From IMG/VR virus record IMGVR_UViG_3300031576_000066, positions 1-50,369 of that record: a stretch of 50,369 bases of DNA; one strand, 5' to 3'. A program made the position numbers and the translations under genes. A model generated the notes under the pieces. The model worked only from the letters and a program-made list of their open reading frames with translations. It was not told the DNA's origin and did no database searches. Below, in pieces: positions 23,498 through 32,425 of this stretch. The stretch is from a virus. Each line of letters opens with the position of its first letter. Position 1 is the first letter of the stretch.

Positions 23498-26014
23498 ATG
23501 GCAACTGAGATAGCTTCACTTTTCGCTAGGGTGGGAGCCGATATCACCGGCCTTCAGTCTGGTTTAGCGAACGCTAAAAACAGCCTGATAGGTGCGGGCA
23601 GCATGATGACCTCCACCGGCGCAATGATGACGGCGGGGATCACTTTGCCGTTGCTCGCGGCCGGCGGCGCTGCCGCGAAGTTTGCCACCGACTTTGACGC
23701 GCAGATGAGGAACATCCAGAGCATTAGTAAGCAGTCGGATGAAAGCCTCGGCGTGCTGAGTGATCGATTCATCACTATGAGCACGGACCTGACCAAGACC
23801 AGGGACAGCGCCGAAAACCTCGCCAAAGGTTTCTACCAAATCCAGTCTTCTGGATTCGCAGGTGAGGACGCCATGACCATCCTAGAGGTCTCCACGAAGG
23901 CCGCCAGCGCTGGCCTGACGGACACCGAGACAGCCGCCAAGGCGATCCTATCGGTGCTCAACGCCTACGGGTTGGAGGCCAGCGAAGCCGCGCACGTTTC
24001 CGATGTGCTGTTCAAGTCTGTTGACGTGGGTGTGTTCAGTTTCGGCGAAATTTCCGGCGCTATCGGCGACACGCTGGGAGCCGCCGCCGCCGCCAAGATT
24101 CCGATTGAGGACTTGGGCGCGGCCTTCGCCACCATGACCAAAGCCGGCATCAATGTCAACGAGTCGGCCACCTCGATCAATCAACTCATGCTCTCCTTCA
24201 TCAAGCCGACCGACTCGGCAAAGGATGCGGCTCAGGCAATGGGGGTGGAACTGAGCCTGAACGCGCTCCAGACAAAGGGCCTGGGCGGGGTCATAAAAGA
24301 CCTCGCCACGCACACGCAAATGCTGACAGTGGTAACAGGTGGGGCGAGTGACGAACTCAAGGGCAACCTGTCCGCCGTCGAGTCCAGTATGGAGGCGCTG
24401 AAGCGTTGGAAGTTGGAGCAGCAAGCGGCTGGCACCTGGACCAAAGAAGCCAAACAGCAGTTTGAGCAACAGAGCGCCGCGCTCAAAATCCAAAAGATGG
24501 ATGTGGAGGGCATGATCGACGCCTCCGCTGACTACGCCACCACCATGCAGGTGATGAGCGATAAGACCGGCCTGACGGTCGATCAATTGGCCGAGCTATT
24601 CCCGAACGTCCGCGCGCTCCGGGCCGCGCTATCGCTGGCGCGCGATGGTGGCGAGGACTTCGCCAAGGACTTAGAAACGATCAAGGACGCGGCCGGAGCG
24701 ACCACCGCGGCCTTTGAGATTCAAAACAAGTCCTGGGCCGCACAGTGGGATAACTTCAAAAACAAGGGAGTCGCCGCCCTGATTGGGTTTGGGCAGGTGA
24801 TCGTCCCGGCGCTTATGCCGCTCATGGATGGGTTGGGCAAGGTGCTCGACATGCTCCGCACCGCTGATCCGCAATGGATTAGGACGGCGCTGGGGGTGCT
24901 CGCGATAGTGGCCGCCATTGGGCCTGTGCTCACCGTGATCGGCTTCCTGACAACGGCGCTGGGCTTCCTGCTCTCGCCCATTGGGTTGGTAGTGGCAGGA
25001 GTGGCATTGCTGGCCCTGGCCATCGCTACGAACTTTGGCGGCATCCGTGACTGGCTGGTGAGCCTCGCGCCGATGTTCACGCCTCTGGTCACGGCCTTTA
25101 TGGGGTTCGTCGCCGCGCTCCAGGCCAGCGCCCCGCAGGTGCAGGCGCTGGGAGCCGTCATGTTCTCGGCGCTTCAATCGGCGCTGGCGACCGTGGGGCC
25201 GCAGGTGACGGCGAACTTGCAGAACATGATCTTAGCGATCTCCAGCTTCGTGACTCAAGCCGGAGTCTGGTGGACTCAGCATGGGGCACAGGTTCTGGCA
25301 GTTCTGAGCACGCTCTGGCAGTTGGCGGTTGTCATCGTGGGGATGGGGATCACGCTACTGACCGGACTCATCACCGCCGGCCTGCAATTACTCAATGGGA
25401 ATTGGGTTGGTGCGTTGAACACGCTCGGCGCGAGCCTCGAAGCCTTCTTCAACCTGGCTCTGTCGCTGGTTGGCAGCAATATGACCGAATTTAGAGAGGT
25501 GTGGGGCAACAATCTCAAGATGGTTGCGATCATCCTGATGACCACCTTCAATAATGCAATCGCCAACCTGCAAGGCATGATCTCTCAGTTTATGACCATC
25601 GGCGGCGCGATTGTGAACGGCATCATCTCGGGCATAACGGGCGGGATCGGCGCGCTCATCTCTGCCGCAGTCGGCGCCGCCACAGCCGCCTATAACGCCA
25701 TGCGCAGCGCGCTACAGGCGCGCTCTCCGAGCAAGCTGTTTGAAAAGCTGGGGCAGACAGTGCCGCAAGGTCTGGCGCAGGGCATTGGGGCAGGTGCCGA
25801 CATGCCCGCCAACGCCGTGCGCAGCATGGTGCCGGCCATGACCGGAGGAGTAGGCGGAGGCGGAGTCTCGGTAAGCATTGGGAGCATCGTCCAGCAACCA
25901 GGGCAAAGCGCCGAGGACTTAGTGACCCTGCTCATCAACCGGATCAAGGTGGAACTCGCCGCAGAGACGCGCCTGATGAGCGCGGGCGGTGGTCAGTACA
26001 TTGGAGCCGGATAA
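23498..26014 (+). CDS. Tail tape measure protein
   Basis: 838 residues. The N-terminal 270 match TP901-type tape measure proteins (FARVGADITGLQSGLANAK, ILSVLNAYGLEASEAAHVSD, FGEISGAIGDTLGAAAAAKI). Coiled helices follow, with long hydrophobic stretches near 462-510 and 597-635 that may enter the host membrane, and a C-terminal domain. By the usual 1.5 angstrom per residue, the tail would be about 125 nm. Its ribosome site is poor (GAGAG 13 bases upstream), probably because the HNH insertion separated it from its old leader. Confidence 0.93.
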   Translation: MATEIASLFARVGADITGLQSGLANAKNSLIGAGSMMTSTGAMMTAGITLPLLAAGGAAAKFATDFDAQMRNIQSISKQSDESLGVLSDRFITMSTDLTKTRDSAENLAKGFYQIQSSGFAGEDAMTILEVSTKAASAGLTDTETAAKAILSVLNAYGLEASEAAHVSDVLFKSVDVGVFSFGEISGAIGDTLGAAAAAKIPIEDLGAAFATMTKAGINVNESATSINQLMLSFIKPTDSAKDAAQAMGVELSLNALQTKGLGGVIKDLATHTQMLTVVTGGASDELKGNLSAVESSMEALKRWKLEQQAAGTWTKEAKQQFEQQSAALKIQKMDVEGMIDASADYATTMQVMSDKTGLTVDQLAELFPNVRALRAALSLARDGGEDFAKDLETIKDAAGATTAAFEIQNKSWAAQWDNFKNKGVAALIGFGQVIVPALMPLMDGLGKVLDMLRTADPQWIRTALGVLAIVAAIGPVLTVIGFLTTALGFLLSPIGLVVAGVALLALAIATNFGGIRDWLVSLAPMFTPLVTAFMGFVAALQASAPQVQALGAVMFSALQSALATVGPQVTANLQNMILAISSFVTQAGVWWTQHGAQVLAVLSTLWQLAVVIVGMGITLLTGLITAGLQLLNGNWVGALNTLGASLEAFFNLALSLVGSNMTEFREVWGNNLKMVAIILMTTFNNAIANLQGMISQFMTIGGAIVNGIISGITGGIGALISAAVGAATAAYNAMRSALQARSPSKLFEKLGQTVPQGLAQGIGAGADMPANAVRSMVPAMTGGVGGGGVSVSIGSIVQQPGQSAEDLVTLLINRIKVELAAETRLMSAGGGQYIGAG

Positions 26015-28468
26015 ATGGCAGTCACAGCACCCACCGTAAAATTGACCAAAGGTAGCGCCTATCTGAACATCAATACGGGCCGCTACCAAATAGGCAAGGA
26101 TTTTGTACCTCCGCCGATTCGCATGGTGCCCCAGATCGCCAGCGGCACAGCGGCCAACAGAGGCGGCAATGCGCGCAAAGTGGGGGAAAGAGGGGAGCCG
26201 CACGAATGGTCATTCACCGTAAAACTGACCGGCAGTTCTGACGCCGAGATCGCCCGCGGCCTCAGCGACCTCTCTACGTTTCTGAGAGGGGCAGGAGATA
26301 GGCGTGAGCCGCTTTACCTGCAATACCGGCCTAACAGCGATGTGGGCGTTGAGCCGCTGTGGGGTGTCTACGGCTGCAACACGCGCTATGAGATTCTGGC
26401 CGGAGATGTCATTCCGCCCGGCAATTACATGCTGGCCGACCTGCGCTCGAAGGGATTGCCTGAGTGTAAGGTCAAGTTGCAAATCCAACCCGTTGCGACC
26501 ACCAAGATTCTCAGGGCCGGATCGGCGCTCGGGCGCATCCACGAGGACATACTCGGCACCACCGATCTGATCTCGCGCGGCTTGGTCGTGGCACCCAGCA
26601 TAACCAACGAGATGACCAACCCGGTCTTTGGACATGCCACTTTCGGGAATGGCTGGACGGCGGACGCCTCGCTCACCGCCTCACAAAACACACTGTCGGA
26701 CTTTCTCCTGCCCGGTCAACTGGGCAGCGCCAAGTTGGTGAGCCGCGCCACAAGCCAGGAATACTACCAGTCGATCAACGCCGGAAACACCACCACCCGG
26801 ACGTTTATCTGCCTGATCATGTTGCCCGACAAAGGGACTCCGTCCTCGTCGGACATGCAGATTTTCTACAACGCTGCGCTGACCACTACCTTTACAGATA
26901 TGGGTAACGGATTATGGCGGGCCTCGGCGACAGCAGCGGGTATCAACGCAGCTACTAACACCGGGGTGCAGGTCAAGAGCGGGCGCACGATCTATCTGCT
27001 CGGAATGTTCATGGCGATCAGCAGCTCCGTGCTGTTCTATCCCTTCTGGGGTGACAATCTGGGATGTGCTTGGAGTGGAACCGCGCACGCCTCTACCAGC
27101 ACCAGCGTGGCCGGACGATGGCGCTTGCCCGTTGATGAAGACACCTTTGAGATCGGGGGGTTCACGATCCACATCGCCGTCCGTTGGCGCGTGGCAAACA
27201 CGCACGGCTTTGACATGCAGATTTTCAGCATGGGGGCCGCCTCGATCCGCGCCATCTTCAATCAATCCGGTGACACGATCTCCTTCACCGACGGCACCAA
27301 CACCGCCACCAGCTCGGCGATCACGTTCAGCGAGGGCACCGAAGATGTGTTTGACTTTGTGGCCTCGCCTTCTGGTGGGTTGGCGGTCTATCGGAACGGG
27401 GTGAGCATTGCCACAAGCGGCACCTATACCCCGCCGACGCTGCCCAGCTATCTCTACCTGGGCACGACCGACACAGTTACAAACCACATTGACGCGATAT
27501 TCCGTGACCTATCGATCTACGCGCAGGCTCTGACCGCTACGGAAGTGCTGAACAACTACACCAACCTCAGCAAGTTGACGGCTGACGGCCAGCGCGTTAG
27601 CTCCATCCTCACCCTCTGGACCAAAGACGGTGATGACGTGATCGATAACCACGACGACTCGGGCGAGGATAATTGGTGCGTGGTGTTGGGTGTGCCGGGG
27701 AGCGAGAAGGCGTACATCGAGGCGCGCCTGAACATGGCTGGCTCGTCCAGCACAGACCAGCTCTTTATGAGCAACTGGCACCACGCGAACTTTCTATCGC
27801 CGTCCGATATTTCCTTCGCTGACATCTCTGGCACCGCCACGACCGCCGCCGATGTGGGTAGCGCCGTGGCAACTGTGACGGTGGATACAAGCGAAATCCC
27901 GCTCGCCAGCAAAACCTATACCTGGCCGCAGTACCTGATGATGATGGGCAAGGAAATCTACATCTTCGCCAGACTCGAGGACGCCGCCGGCTCTGGGCTT
28001 CTGCTGCAAGCCGAGACAAACATCGGGGCCGTCCTTAAGACAGAATTCAAAGCGGCCAACGTGGCAACCGGCAACCGCGAGATCACGCACTCGCCGCCAA
28101 TCTTTATGCCGGAGTTTGACGCAAAGATTGCCTCGGGCGATCCGATCTTTCTGAACGCCAAGCGGCCCAGCGGCTCAAATAACGTCCTGGTGGACTTCCT
28201 CGCCATCTTTCCCAAGCCGATGCTGAGGCTCAAGTCATTGACGGGAAACAGGAAGGTTCTGATCAAGGGCACCGAGTACACCACGCTTGACACGGCCAAC
28301 AAGCTACTCGTGCCTCATCCCAGCGCTGTCGGGGATGATATGGTCGTTTATCCGTCGAAGTTCAACATGCTCCTGTTCTTGCTCAACTCCACCAACATAG
28401 ATGTGGTCATTACCTGGACGCTGACGGTTGACTACTTCAAGGTCACGCCGCGCTGGAGCCTGATCTAA
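26015..28468 (+). CDS. Distal tail protein with inserted lectin-like domain
   Basis: 817 residues starting on the base after the tape measure stop. The first 180 residues, with HEWSFTVKLTGSSDAEIARG and a following FLRGAGDRREPLYLQY, fit a Dit-type hub domain. Residues about 370-515 look like a laminin-G/concanavalin sandwich (FTIHIAVRWRVA, YLYLGTTDTV, AIFRDLSIYAQALTATEVL). The C-terminal 150 form another beta domain. The protein would form the ring at the tail end and carry a glycan-binding module outwards. Confidence 0.75.
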   Translation: MAVTAPTVKLTKGSAYLNINTGRYQIGKDFVPPPIRMVPQIASGTAANRGGNARKVGERGEPHEWSFTVKLTGSSDAEIARGLSDLSTFLRGAGDRREPLYLQYRPNSDVGVEPLWGVYGCNTRYEILAGDVIPPGNYMLADLRSKGLPECKVKLQIQPVATTKILRAGSALGRIHEDILGTTDLISRGLVVAPSITNEMTNPVFGHATFGNGWTADASLTASQNTLSDFLLPGQLGSAKLVSRATSQEYYQSINAGNTTTRTFICLIMLPDKGTPSSSDMQIFYNAALTTTFTDMGNGLWRASATAAGINAATNTGVQVKSGRTIYLLGMFMAISSSVLFYPFWGDNLGCAWSGTAHASTSTSVAGRWRLPVDEDTFEIGGFTIHIAVRWRVANTHGFDMQIFSMGAASIRAIFNQSGDTISFTDGTNTATSSAITFSEGTEDVFDFVASPSGGLAVYRNGVSIATSGTYTPPTLPSYLYLGTTDTVTNHIDAIFRDLSIYAQALTATEVLNNYTNLSKLTADGQRVSSILTLWTKDGDDVIDNHDDSGEDNWCVVLGVPGSEKAYIEARLNMAGSSSTDQLFMSNWHHANFLSPSDISFADISGTATTAADVGSAVATVTVDTSEIPLASKTYTWPQYLMMMGKEIYIFARLEDAAGSGLLLQAETNIGAVLKTEFKAANVATGNREITHSPPIFMPEFDAKIASGDPIFLNAKRPSGSNNVLVDFLAIFPKPMLRLKSLTGNRKVLIKGTEYTTLDTANKLLVPHPSAVGDDMVVYPSKFNMLLFLLNSTNIDVVITWTLTVDYFKVTPRWSLI

Positions 28469-30081
28469 TGGCGCTCCGCGACGACTTCAACAACCTCAAG
28501 GTGCAGATATTCTCGACCGGCACCAGCCCGATCATAGATGTGGATCGCTCATTAGAGTTGGCCCGCATCATACGGATGAACAAGGGCTTTCCGGGAGGCC
28601 TCTACCTGGCCCTGGAGGTATACGTCCCGCGCGATCCGTTTGTCACCTGGCAGGTGCGCAAGGGGCAACGGATCGTCGTTCGCAACGGGGCAGATATTTG
28701 TTGGGAAGGTGAGATCGTCACCATCGGCGATCACTTTGACCAGGGTGAGACAGGCAACATCCTGATCGCAGTCGGCTATTGGGCGCGCCTTCTCGGTCGC
28801 CGCGGATGGGAAAAGAGATGGGCCGACAATAGGCTCACGGATGATGTCTGGATCTACAACACCGGCCAGAACGGCGCCGAAAAATCCACAGTGGACCGGC
28901 AGAACCGCCTGCGCCACATCCCCAAGGGTGTCGCTTGGGGAATCAACGAGCAGGTGCAACTGCTTTACACCATGCCGACCGGCGAGACGGTCAAGCGGGT
29001 GAAGCTGTCTTATAACCTCCAAGAGGGGGCACAGGCATGGGAGTTGTTTCTCTATAACCAACTTACGTCCTCAACGATCTGGTCGGTCACCGCCAGTGGC
29101 ACCGGCGTGCGCGATGACACGCTCGGGACTCCATCACAATTGGTAGGTCTTTACTTTGCGGCACGCGCTGGTCAAACACCGACCGAAGACGGCACATATT
29201 TTGGCCAGATTGACAGCGAAGTGAGCGGCGCCAACGCACTGGTGGTTTACTCGGAAACGGGCGGGATCACGCCGACCTCCGTTGTACAAAACATCCGCGC
29301 CAAGGTCACAGAACTTGCGGCCACAAACCTGCTGATCGGCTCCAACACCTTCACCCTGGAGCCGTTTATCTCCAACGGGCGCGAGTCGATGACGAGCATT
29401 CTGGCGCGCGTCTGGGCTGTAGGGGATGGGTCTTTCAATAGCTGGGCCGCCTACATCGTTGAAAGCGACCTGAGCGGGCTAGGTGATGGGAAACCGGTGT
29501 TGGCGTTTGCTCAGTACCCGGCGCTCACCGATTGGGATTATGCGATCCGCATCGGCGAGGAGAACGTGATAGGCCCAATCGATCTGATGGACGACGCCGA
29601 GAATGTGATCAATTGGGTAGCGGTGAAGTACCGGGATGAGTTGAGCAACAGGGACGTGATCCTCACGCCAGACGACAATGCAAATCTCAAAGACACCACC
29701 AGCATTACCGAATTTGGAGAGCGCCACCTCGCCGATCCATTAGATGCGGGAGCGTCCAACGTGACGGTGGCGCTCAATTATGGTCGTCGGTTTCTCGCCG
29801 CCAACAAAGACCCGCGCTACTACGTGCGTGGCCCGATCCGTGTTCAGGATTACATCCGCGGCAAGGGCGGCAGAGAGATACCCGCCAGTCTGATCGGGAC
29901 AGGTAAGCGGATCAAAATTGAGAACTATGCCAGTGACCGGACGCCCACAGTGGGAGCGGGCCTGACATTCATTATGACCAGCGTGGACTATGACGGTCAG
30001 AGCCAGATCGCCAGCATCGGCACCGGAGTGCCCGATAGTCTGGCGGTGATGCTGGCCCAGCGTCCGTTTCGGCGCGGGTAA
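28468..30081 (+). CDS. Tail hub / tail-associated protein
   Basis: 537 residues; its ATG overlaps the preceding TAA. VRKGQRIVVRNGADICWEGE and the following GDHFDQGETGNILIAVGYWA are typical of the first gp27-like barrel of tail hubs. A beta insert lies between (LSYNLQEGAQAWELFLYNQL), and the C-terminus has the closing barrel (YASDRTPTVGAGLTFIMTS). It would form the trimeric plug below the distal tail ring. No lysin domain is visible. Confidence 0.72.
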   Translation: MALRDDFNNLKVQIFSTGTSPIIDVDRSLELARIIRMNKGFPGGLYLALEVYVPRDPFVTWQVRKGQRIVVRNGADICWEGEIVTIGDHFDQGETGNILIAVGYWARLLGRRGWEKRWADNRLTDDVWIYNTGQNGAEKSTVDRQNRLRHIPKGVAWGINEQVQLLYTMPTGETVKRVKLSYNLQEGAQAWELFLYNQLTSSTIWSVTASGTGVRDDTLGTPSQLVGLYFAARAGQTPTEDGTYFGQIDSEVSGANALVVYSETGGITPTSVVQNIRAKVTELAATNLLIGSNTFTLEPFISNGRESMTSILARVWAVGDGSFNSWAAYIVESDLSGLGDGKPVLAFAQYPALTDWDYAIRIGEENVIGPIDLMDDAENVINWVAVKYRDELSNRDVILTPDDNANLKDTTSITEFGERHLADPLDAGASNVTVALNYGRRFLAANKDPRYYVRGPIRVQDYIRGKGGREIPASLIGTGKRIKIENYASDRTPTVGAGLTFIMTSVDYDGQSQIASIGTGVPDSLAVMLAQRPFRRG

Positions 30082-30087
30082 CGCAAG

Positions 30088-30624
30088 ATGTGGACTGAGG
30101 CAATCACCCTCGCGGCAGTCGCGGGTCTTTCATCGTTGATCACGGTGCTGCTCAACCGTGTCTTTGACGCCTGGCAGGCACGCCGGCAGGAGCCGATTCA
30201 AAAGCTGTCCGCCTCAGAGAGCCTGGCCAACGCGGCGGCGACCGCTGGCAGCCAGCTCACGGAAACGCTCAACCAACTGGAGGCCAAGGTCGAAGCCTTG
30301 CAAGAGTGCAAGCAAACACTTGGCAAGCAAGAGATCGAGATCGGCATCCTCAAGACCGGTCAGGCTCAGGTCGTCGAACTCAACTCCAAAGTCACTATGC
30401 TGGAGCACCGCCAGGCCAGCAACATGGCGACCATCGCCATGCTCACCCAGCACGCCGCCGACTCAATGCGCCTCAACACGCAGTTGCACAGTGAGAACGC
30501 GCCGTTACGTGAGCGCTTGCGCGATCTGGAGTCCAAGGTCGCGGAGGTGGAGCGAAACCAGAAAACGGGCGGGACCGGGCCGCTCAAGGCGAAAGATGCT
30601 CACCCGCCAGACGCCACCGGCTGA
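30088..30624 (+). CDS. Membrane-anchored coiled-coil protein (lysis or tail accessory candidate)
   Basis: 178 residues. A single N-terminal membrane span (ITLAAVAGLSSLITVLL, residues 5-21) is followed by Arg-rich sequence and a long coiled coil (residues 50-160, QLEAKVEALQECKQTLGKQE). This layout fits an inner-membrane spanin subunit or a holin-associated protein; it precedes a holin-like gene. No outer lipoprotein partner was found, so the spanin call is tentative. Confidence 0.5.
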   Translation: MWTEAITLAAVAGLSSLITVLLNRVFDAWQARRQEPIQKLSASESLANAAATAGSQLTETLNQLEAKVEALQECKQTLGKQEIEIGILKTGQAQVVELNSKVTMLEHRQASNMATIAMLTQHAADSMRLNTQLHSENAPLRERLRDLESKVAEVERNQKTGGTGPLKAKDAHPPDATG

Positions 30625-30733
30625 CCTGCACAGCGAGCTAGATGCCCTGCGCCTGGAGTTGGGCAGGGCGAGGGTGCGCGCCGCCATGCTTGATGTGCAG
30701 CTCAGTTATGCCCGCTCACCATCGCCAACATGA
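30596..30733 (+). CDS. Small helical protein (45 aa)
   Basis: Overlaps the end of the coiled-coil gene in another frame. The sequence DLHSELDALRLELGRARVRA is a strong amphipathic helix with heptad spacing. Its TGA overlaps the next ATG. AAGGCGAAAG precedes the ATG. Could be real and coupled, or a chance frame of the upstream coiled coil. Confidence 0.4.
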   Translation: MLTRQTPPADLHSELDALRLELGRARVRAAMLDVQLSYARSPSPT

Positions 30734-30888
30734 TCGCCGATGCCAGGCAGGTGGAATGCCCGGTATGCAAGTTAGACCTGTTTAGCCGTGGGCTTGGACC
30801 CACTCATAAAGGAGATGTGAAATGGATAAACCCAACCCGCTTGACTTCATCAAGGATTGGATCAAGCGCCCTGAGGTCGTCACGTTGA
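30730..30888 (+). CDS. Possible Cys-pair microprotein (52 aa)
   Basis: The ATG overlaps the previous TGA. The first 32 residues include VECPVCKLDLFSRGLGPTHK, with a Cys pair and a His; the rest overlaps the holin-like gene by 67 bases and is Ser/Arg-rich as expected for an out-of-frame overlap. Support is weak. Confidence 0.3.
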   Translation: MIADARQVECPVCKLDLFSRGLGPTHKGDVKWINPTRLTSSRIGSSALRSSR

Positions 30889-31259
30889 TCGTGGCGGCGC
30901 TCGTGTCCGCCGCCGCGTACCTGGGCCTGCCAGCCCGCGCCGGTCTGGACGTGCCACAAGACTCGGTGGCAAAGGTCGTACTCGCCTTCTGGGCCGTGTT
31001 CGTGGGGGCCGTGTTTGAGGGAAAGTACAAAGGCACCGACTACCGGACGAACTTCGGTGGACTGCTCAACTCTTTCAAGTTCCGCGCCGCGGCCTCGACC
31101 ATCGGGGTGCTGGTGCTGGGGGCAGTGCTGAAGACGGTTGGCGCGGATGTTCCAGACGAGTCGCTGCCGGCATTGATGGACTTCCTGATCGCCGCAATTC
31201 TGGGTAAGGCCGCCATTGACAGCCACGCGGTTGCAGTGAGCAACGCACAACGTCAGTAG
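30822..31259 (+). CDS. Holin-like membrane protein
   Basis: 145 residues with four hydrophobic segments: VVTLIVAALVSAAAYLGL, VVLAFWAVFVGAVF, ASTIGVLVLGAVLKTV and LMDFLIAAILGKAAI. AAAGGAG precedes the ATG. Its place after the tail genes and before a terminator suits a holin that forms membrane holes at the end of infection. No endolysin was recognised beside it, so a different membrane role is possible. Confidence 0.6.
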   Translation: MDKPNPLDFIKDWIKRPEVVTLIVAALVSAAAYLGLPARAGLDVPQDSVAKVVLAFWAVFVGAVFEGKYKGTDYRTNFGGLLNSFKFRAAASTIGVLVLGAVLKTVGADVPDESLPALMDFLIAAILGKAAIDSHAVAVSNAQRQ

Positions 31260-31268
31260 CGCCCACGG

Positions 31269-31294
31269 AGGGGCGGGGCAACCCGCCCCTTTTT
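31269..31294 (+). terminator. Rho-independent terminator of the late operon
   Basis: AGGGGCGGG and CCCGCCCCT form a perfect 9-bp stem with a GCAA tetraloop, followed by TTTTC (with the last stem T, five T in a row). It closes the structural and lysis transcript ten bases after the holin-like gene stop. Confidence 0.9.
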
Positions 31295-31299
31295 CTTAG

Positions 31300-32220
31300 A
31301 TGAAAACTGAGAATGGGTTGGTAGTGGCTCTGGTTAGTGACACGCACGGCGGATCGAAGTTTGCCCTGCTGAATCCGGCGGTCAAGCTAACCGATCCCGA
31401 CAGTGGCGAAACCTGGACGCCCGCGCTCAACGGCTTTCAGAAAAAACTATGGGACTGGTACACGAAAGACATTGAGCAGGTCATGAAGCTGGCTGCCGGC
31501 CGCCCGGTGGTCCTAATCCACGTGGGCGACCCGACGCAGGGCAACCGCTTCGGGAAAGAGATGGTCAGTTCAAACGCGGCGGATCACGTCATGATCGCGG
31601 TGGCGAATTTAGCGCCCTGGCTGGCTCACCCGAACGTGGGACACGTCCGCCACATCGTGGGGACCGGCCTCCACGAGTTTAACGAGGGCGCGGCCTCGAT
31701 CTTGATCCACCAGATCGTCAAGGCGACTTATCCGAACGTGGACTCGCGCGTGGTTTATCACGCACTGAGCAGGGTAGGGGGAGTGGCGTTTGACCTGGCC
31801 CACCATGGCCCCCACCCAGGCTCGCGCAATTGGTTGCGGGGCAATGTCCTGCGGCTCTACACGCGCTCGCTCATGCAGGACGAGATTGACGCGGGCAAGG
31901 CGCCGCCCGCCTTCGTGATCCGGGGGCATTATCACGTTTACACCAGCGAAGTCGTTACGCTTGGGGAGCACGAGACGAGGGCCATCATCCTGCCAAGCTG
32001 GCAATACCCTTACGAGTACGTCCGAAAAGCAGGTCAAAGCCCGGCTCGTGTTTCATTCGGCATGGTGGCAATCGAGATCGTCAACGGAAAGCCGTCAGAA
32101 CCGCACAAATTCAAACGCACGATTGATCATCGCACCTCGGAGGTGCTACATGAGCAAGGTCGTCAAACAGGTAGAGGCGCTGCTAAGAGAGATCGTCGCG
32201 CCGCACATTCCAGAAAATAG
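31300..32220 (+). CDS. Calcineurin-like metallophosphoesterase
   Basis: 306 residues with the metal ligands of the family in order: SDTHGG near 13, HVGDPTQGN near 75, GTGLHEF near 120 in place of the usual GNHE, AHHGPHPGS near 167 and RGHYHVY near 207. It should hydrolyse a phosphoester with two metal ions; target unknown (nucleic acid, nucleotide or protein). The Asn of GNHE, which normally binds the bridging metal, is changed to a Gly-Leu pair, so activity may be altered. No Shine-Dalgarno; the ATG follows the terminator directly. Confidence 0.8.
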   Translation: MKTENGLVVALVSDTHGGSKFALLNPAVKLTDPDSGETWTPALNGFQKKLWDWYTKDIEQVMKLAAGRPVVLIHVGDPTQGNRFGKEMVSSNAADHVMIAVANLAPWLAHPNVGHVRHIVGTGLHEFNEGAASILIHQIVKATYPNVDSRVVYHALSRVGGVAFDLAHHGPHPGSRNWLRGNVLRLYTRSLMQDEIDAGKAPPAFVIRGHYHVYTSEVVTLGEHETRAIILPSWQYPYEYVRKAGQSPARVSFGMVAIEIVNGKPSEPHKFKRTIDHRTSEVLHEQGRQTGRGAAKRDRRAAHSRK

Positions 32221-32296
32221 TTTTACGATGTCCGACGCCATCGAAATGGCCGCCCGCGAAGGGGCAAACTCAAGTTGGTCAGCGGTAAATCGCTGA
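32150..32296 (+). CDS. Winged-helix protein, N-terminal half up to in-frame UGA
   Basis: 48 residues ending SSWSAVNR, then TGA. GGAGG seven bases before the ATG marks a real start. The sequence is that of a small winged helix (FTMSDAIEMAAREGANSSW), but stops in the recognition helix, and the same frame continues convincingly for 42 codons. It overlaps the phosphoesterase end. Either the gene is nonsense-mutated or the UGA is read through. Confidence 0.6.
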   Translation: MSKVVKQVEALLREIVAPHIPENSFTMSDAIEMAAREGANSSWSAVNR

Positions 32297-32425
32297 CTCA
32301 CCAAGGCCGTGAGGGAGGGTTTGCTCGAGTCCAAGAAAGTGGAGAATCGGCTCTACTTCTGGCAGCGCTCGTTTCCTGGGTGCGGAGATATTGAGCGTAC
32401 CGCAGAAGCTCGCGGCGGTTCTTGA
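32297..32425 (+). other. In-frame continuation of the winged-helix gene after UGA
   Basis: Codons after the UGA read LTKAVREGLLESKKVENRLY FWQ and on to a second TGA, the natural second half of a winged helix (recognition helix end and wing). CTCAC (32297-32301) and GTGAG (32309-32313) form a 5-bp hairpin starting at the first base after the UGA, and the next base is C, the weakest stop context. The segment overlaps the 3' end of the repressor gene on the other strand, whose last 25 residues look like non-conserved tail. Confidence 0.55.

Noticed and set aside
30158-30733. 191-codon frame overlapping the coiled-coil gene
   Set aside because: Only its last 45 codons look protein-like; the rest is Ser/Arg-rich out-of-frame reading of the real gene.
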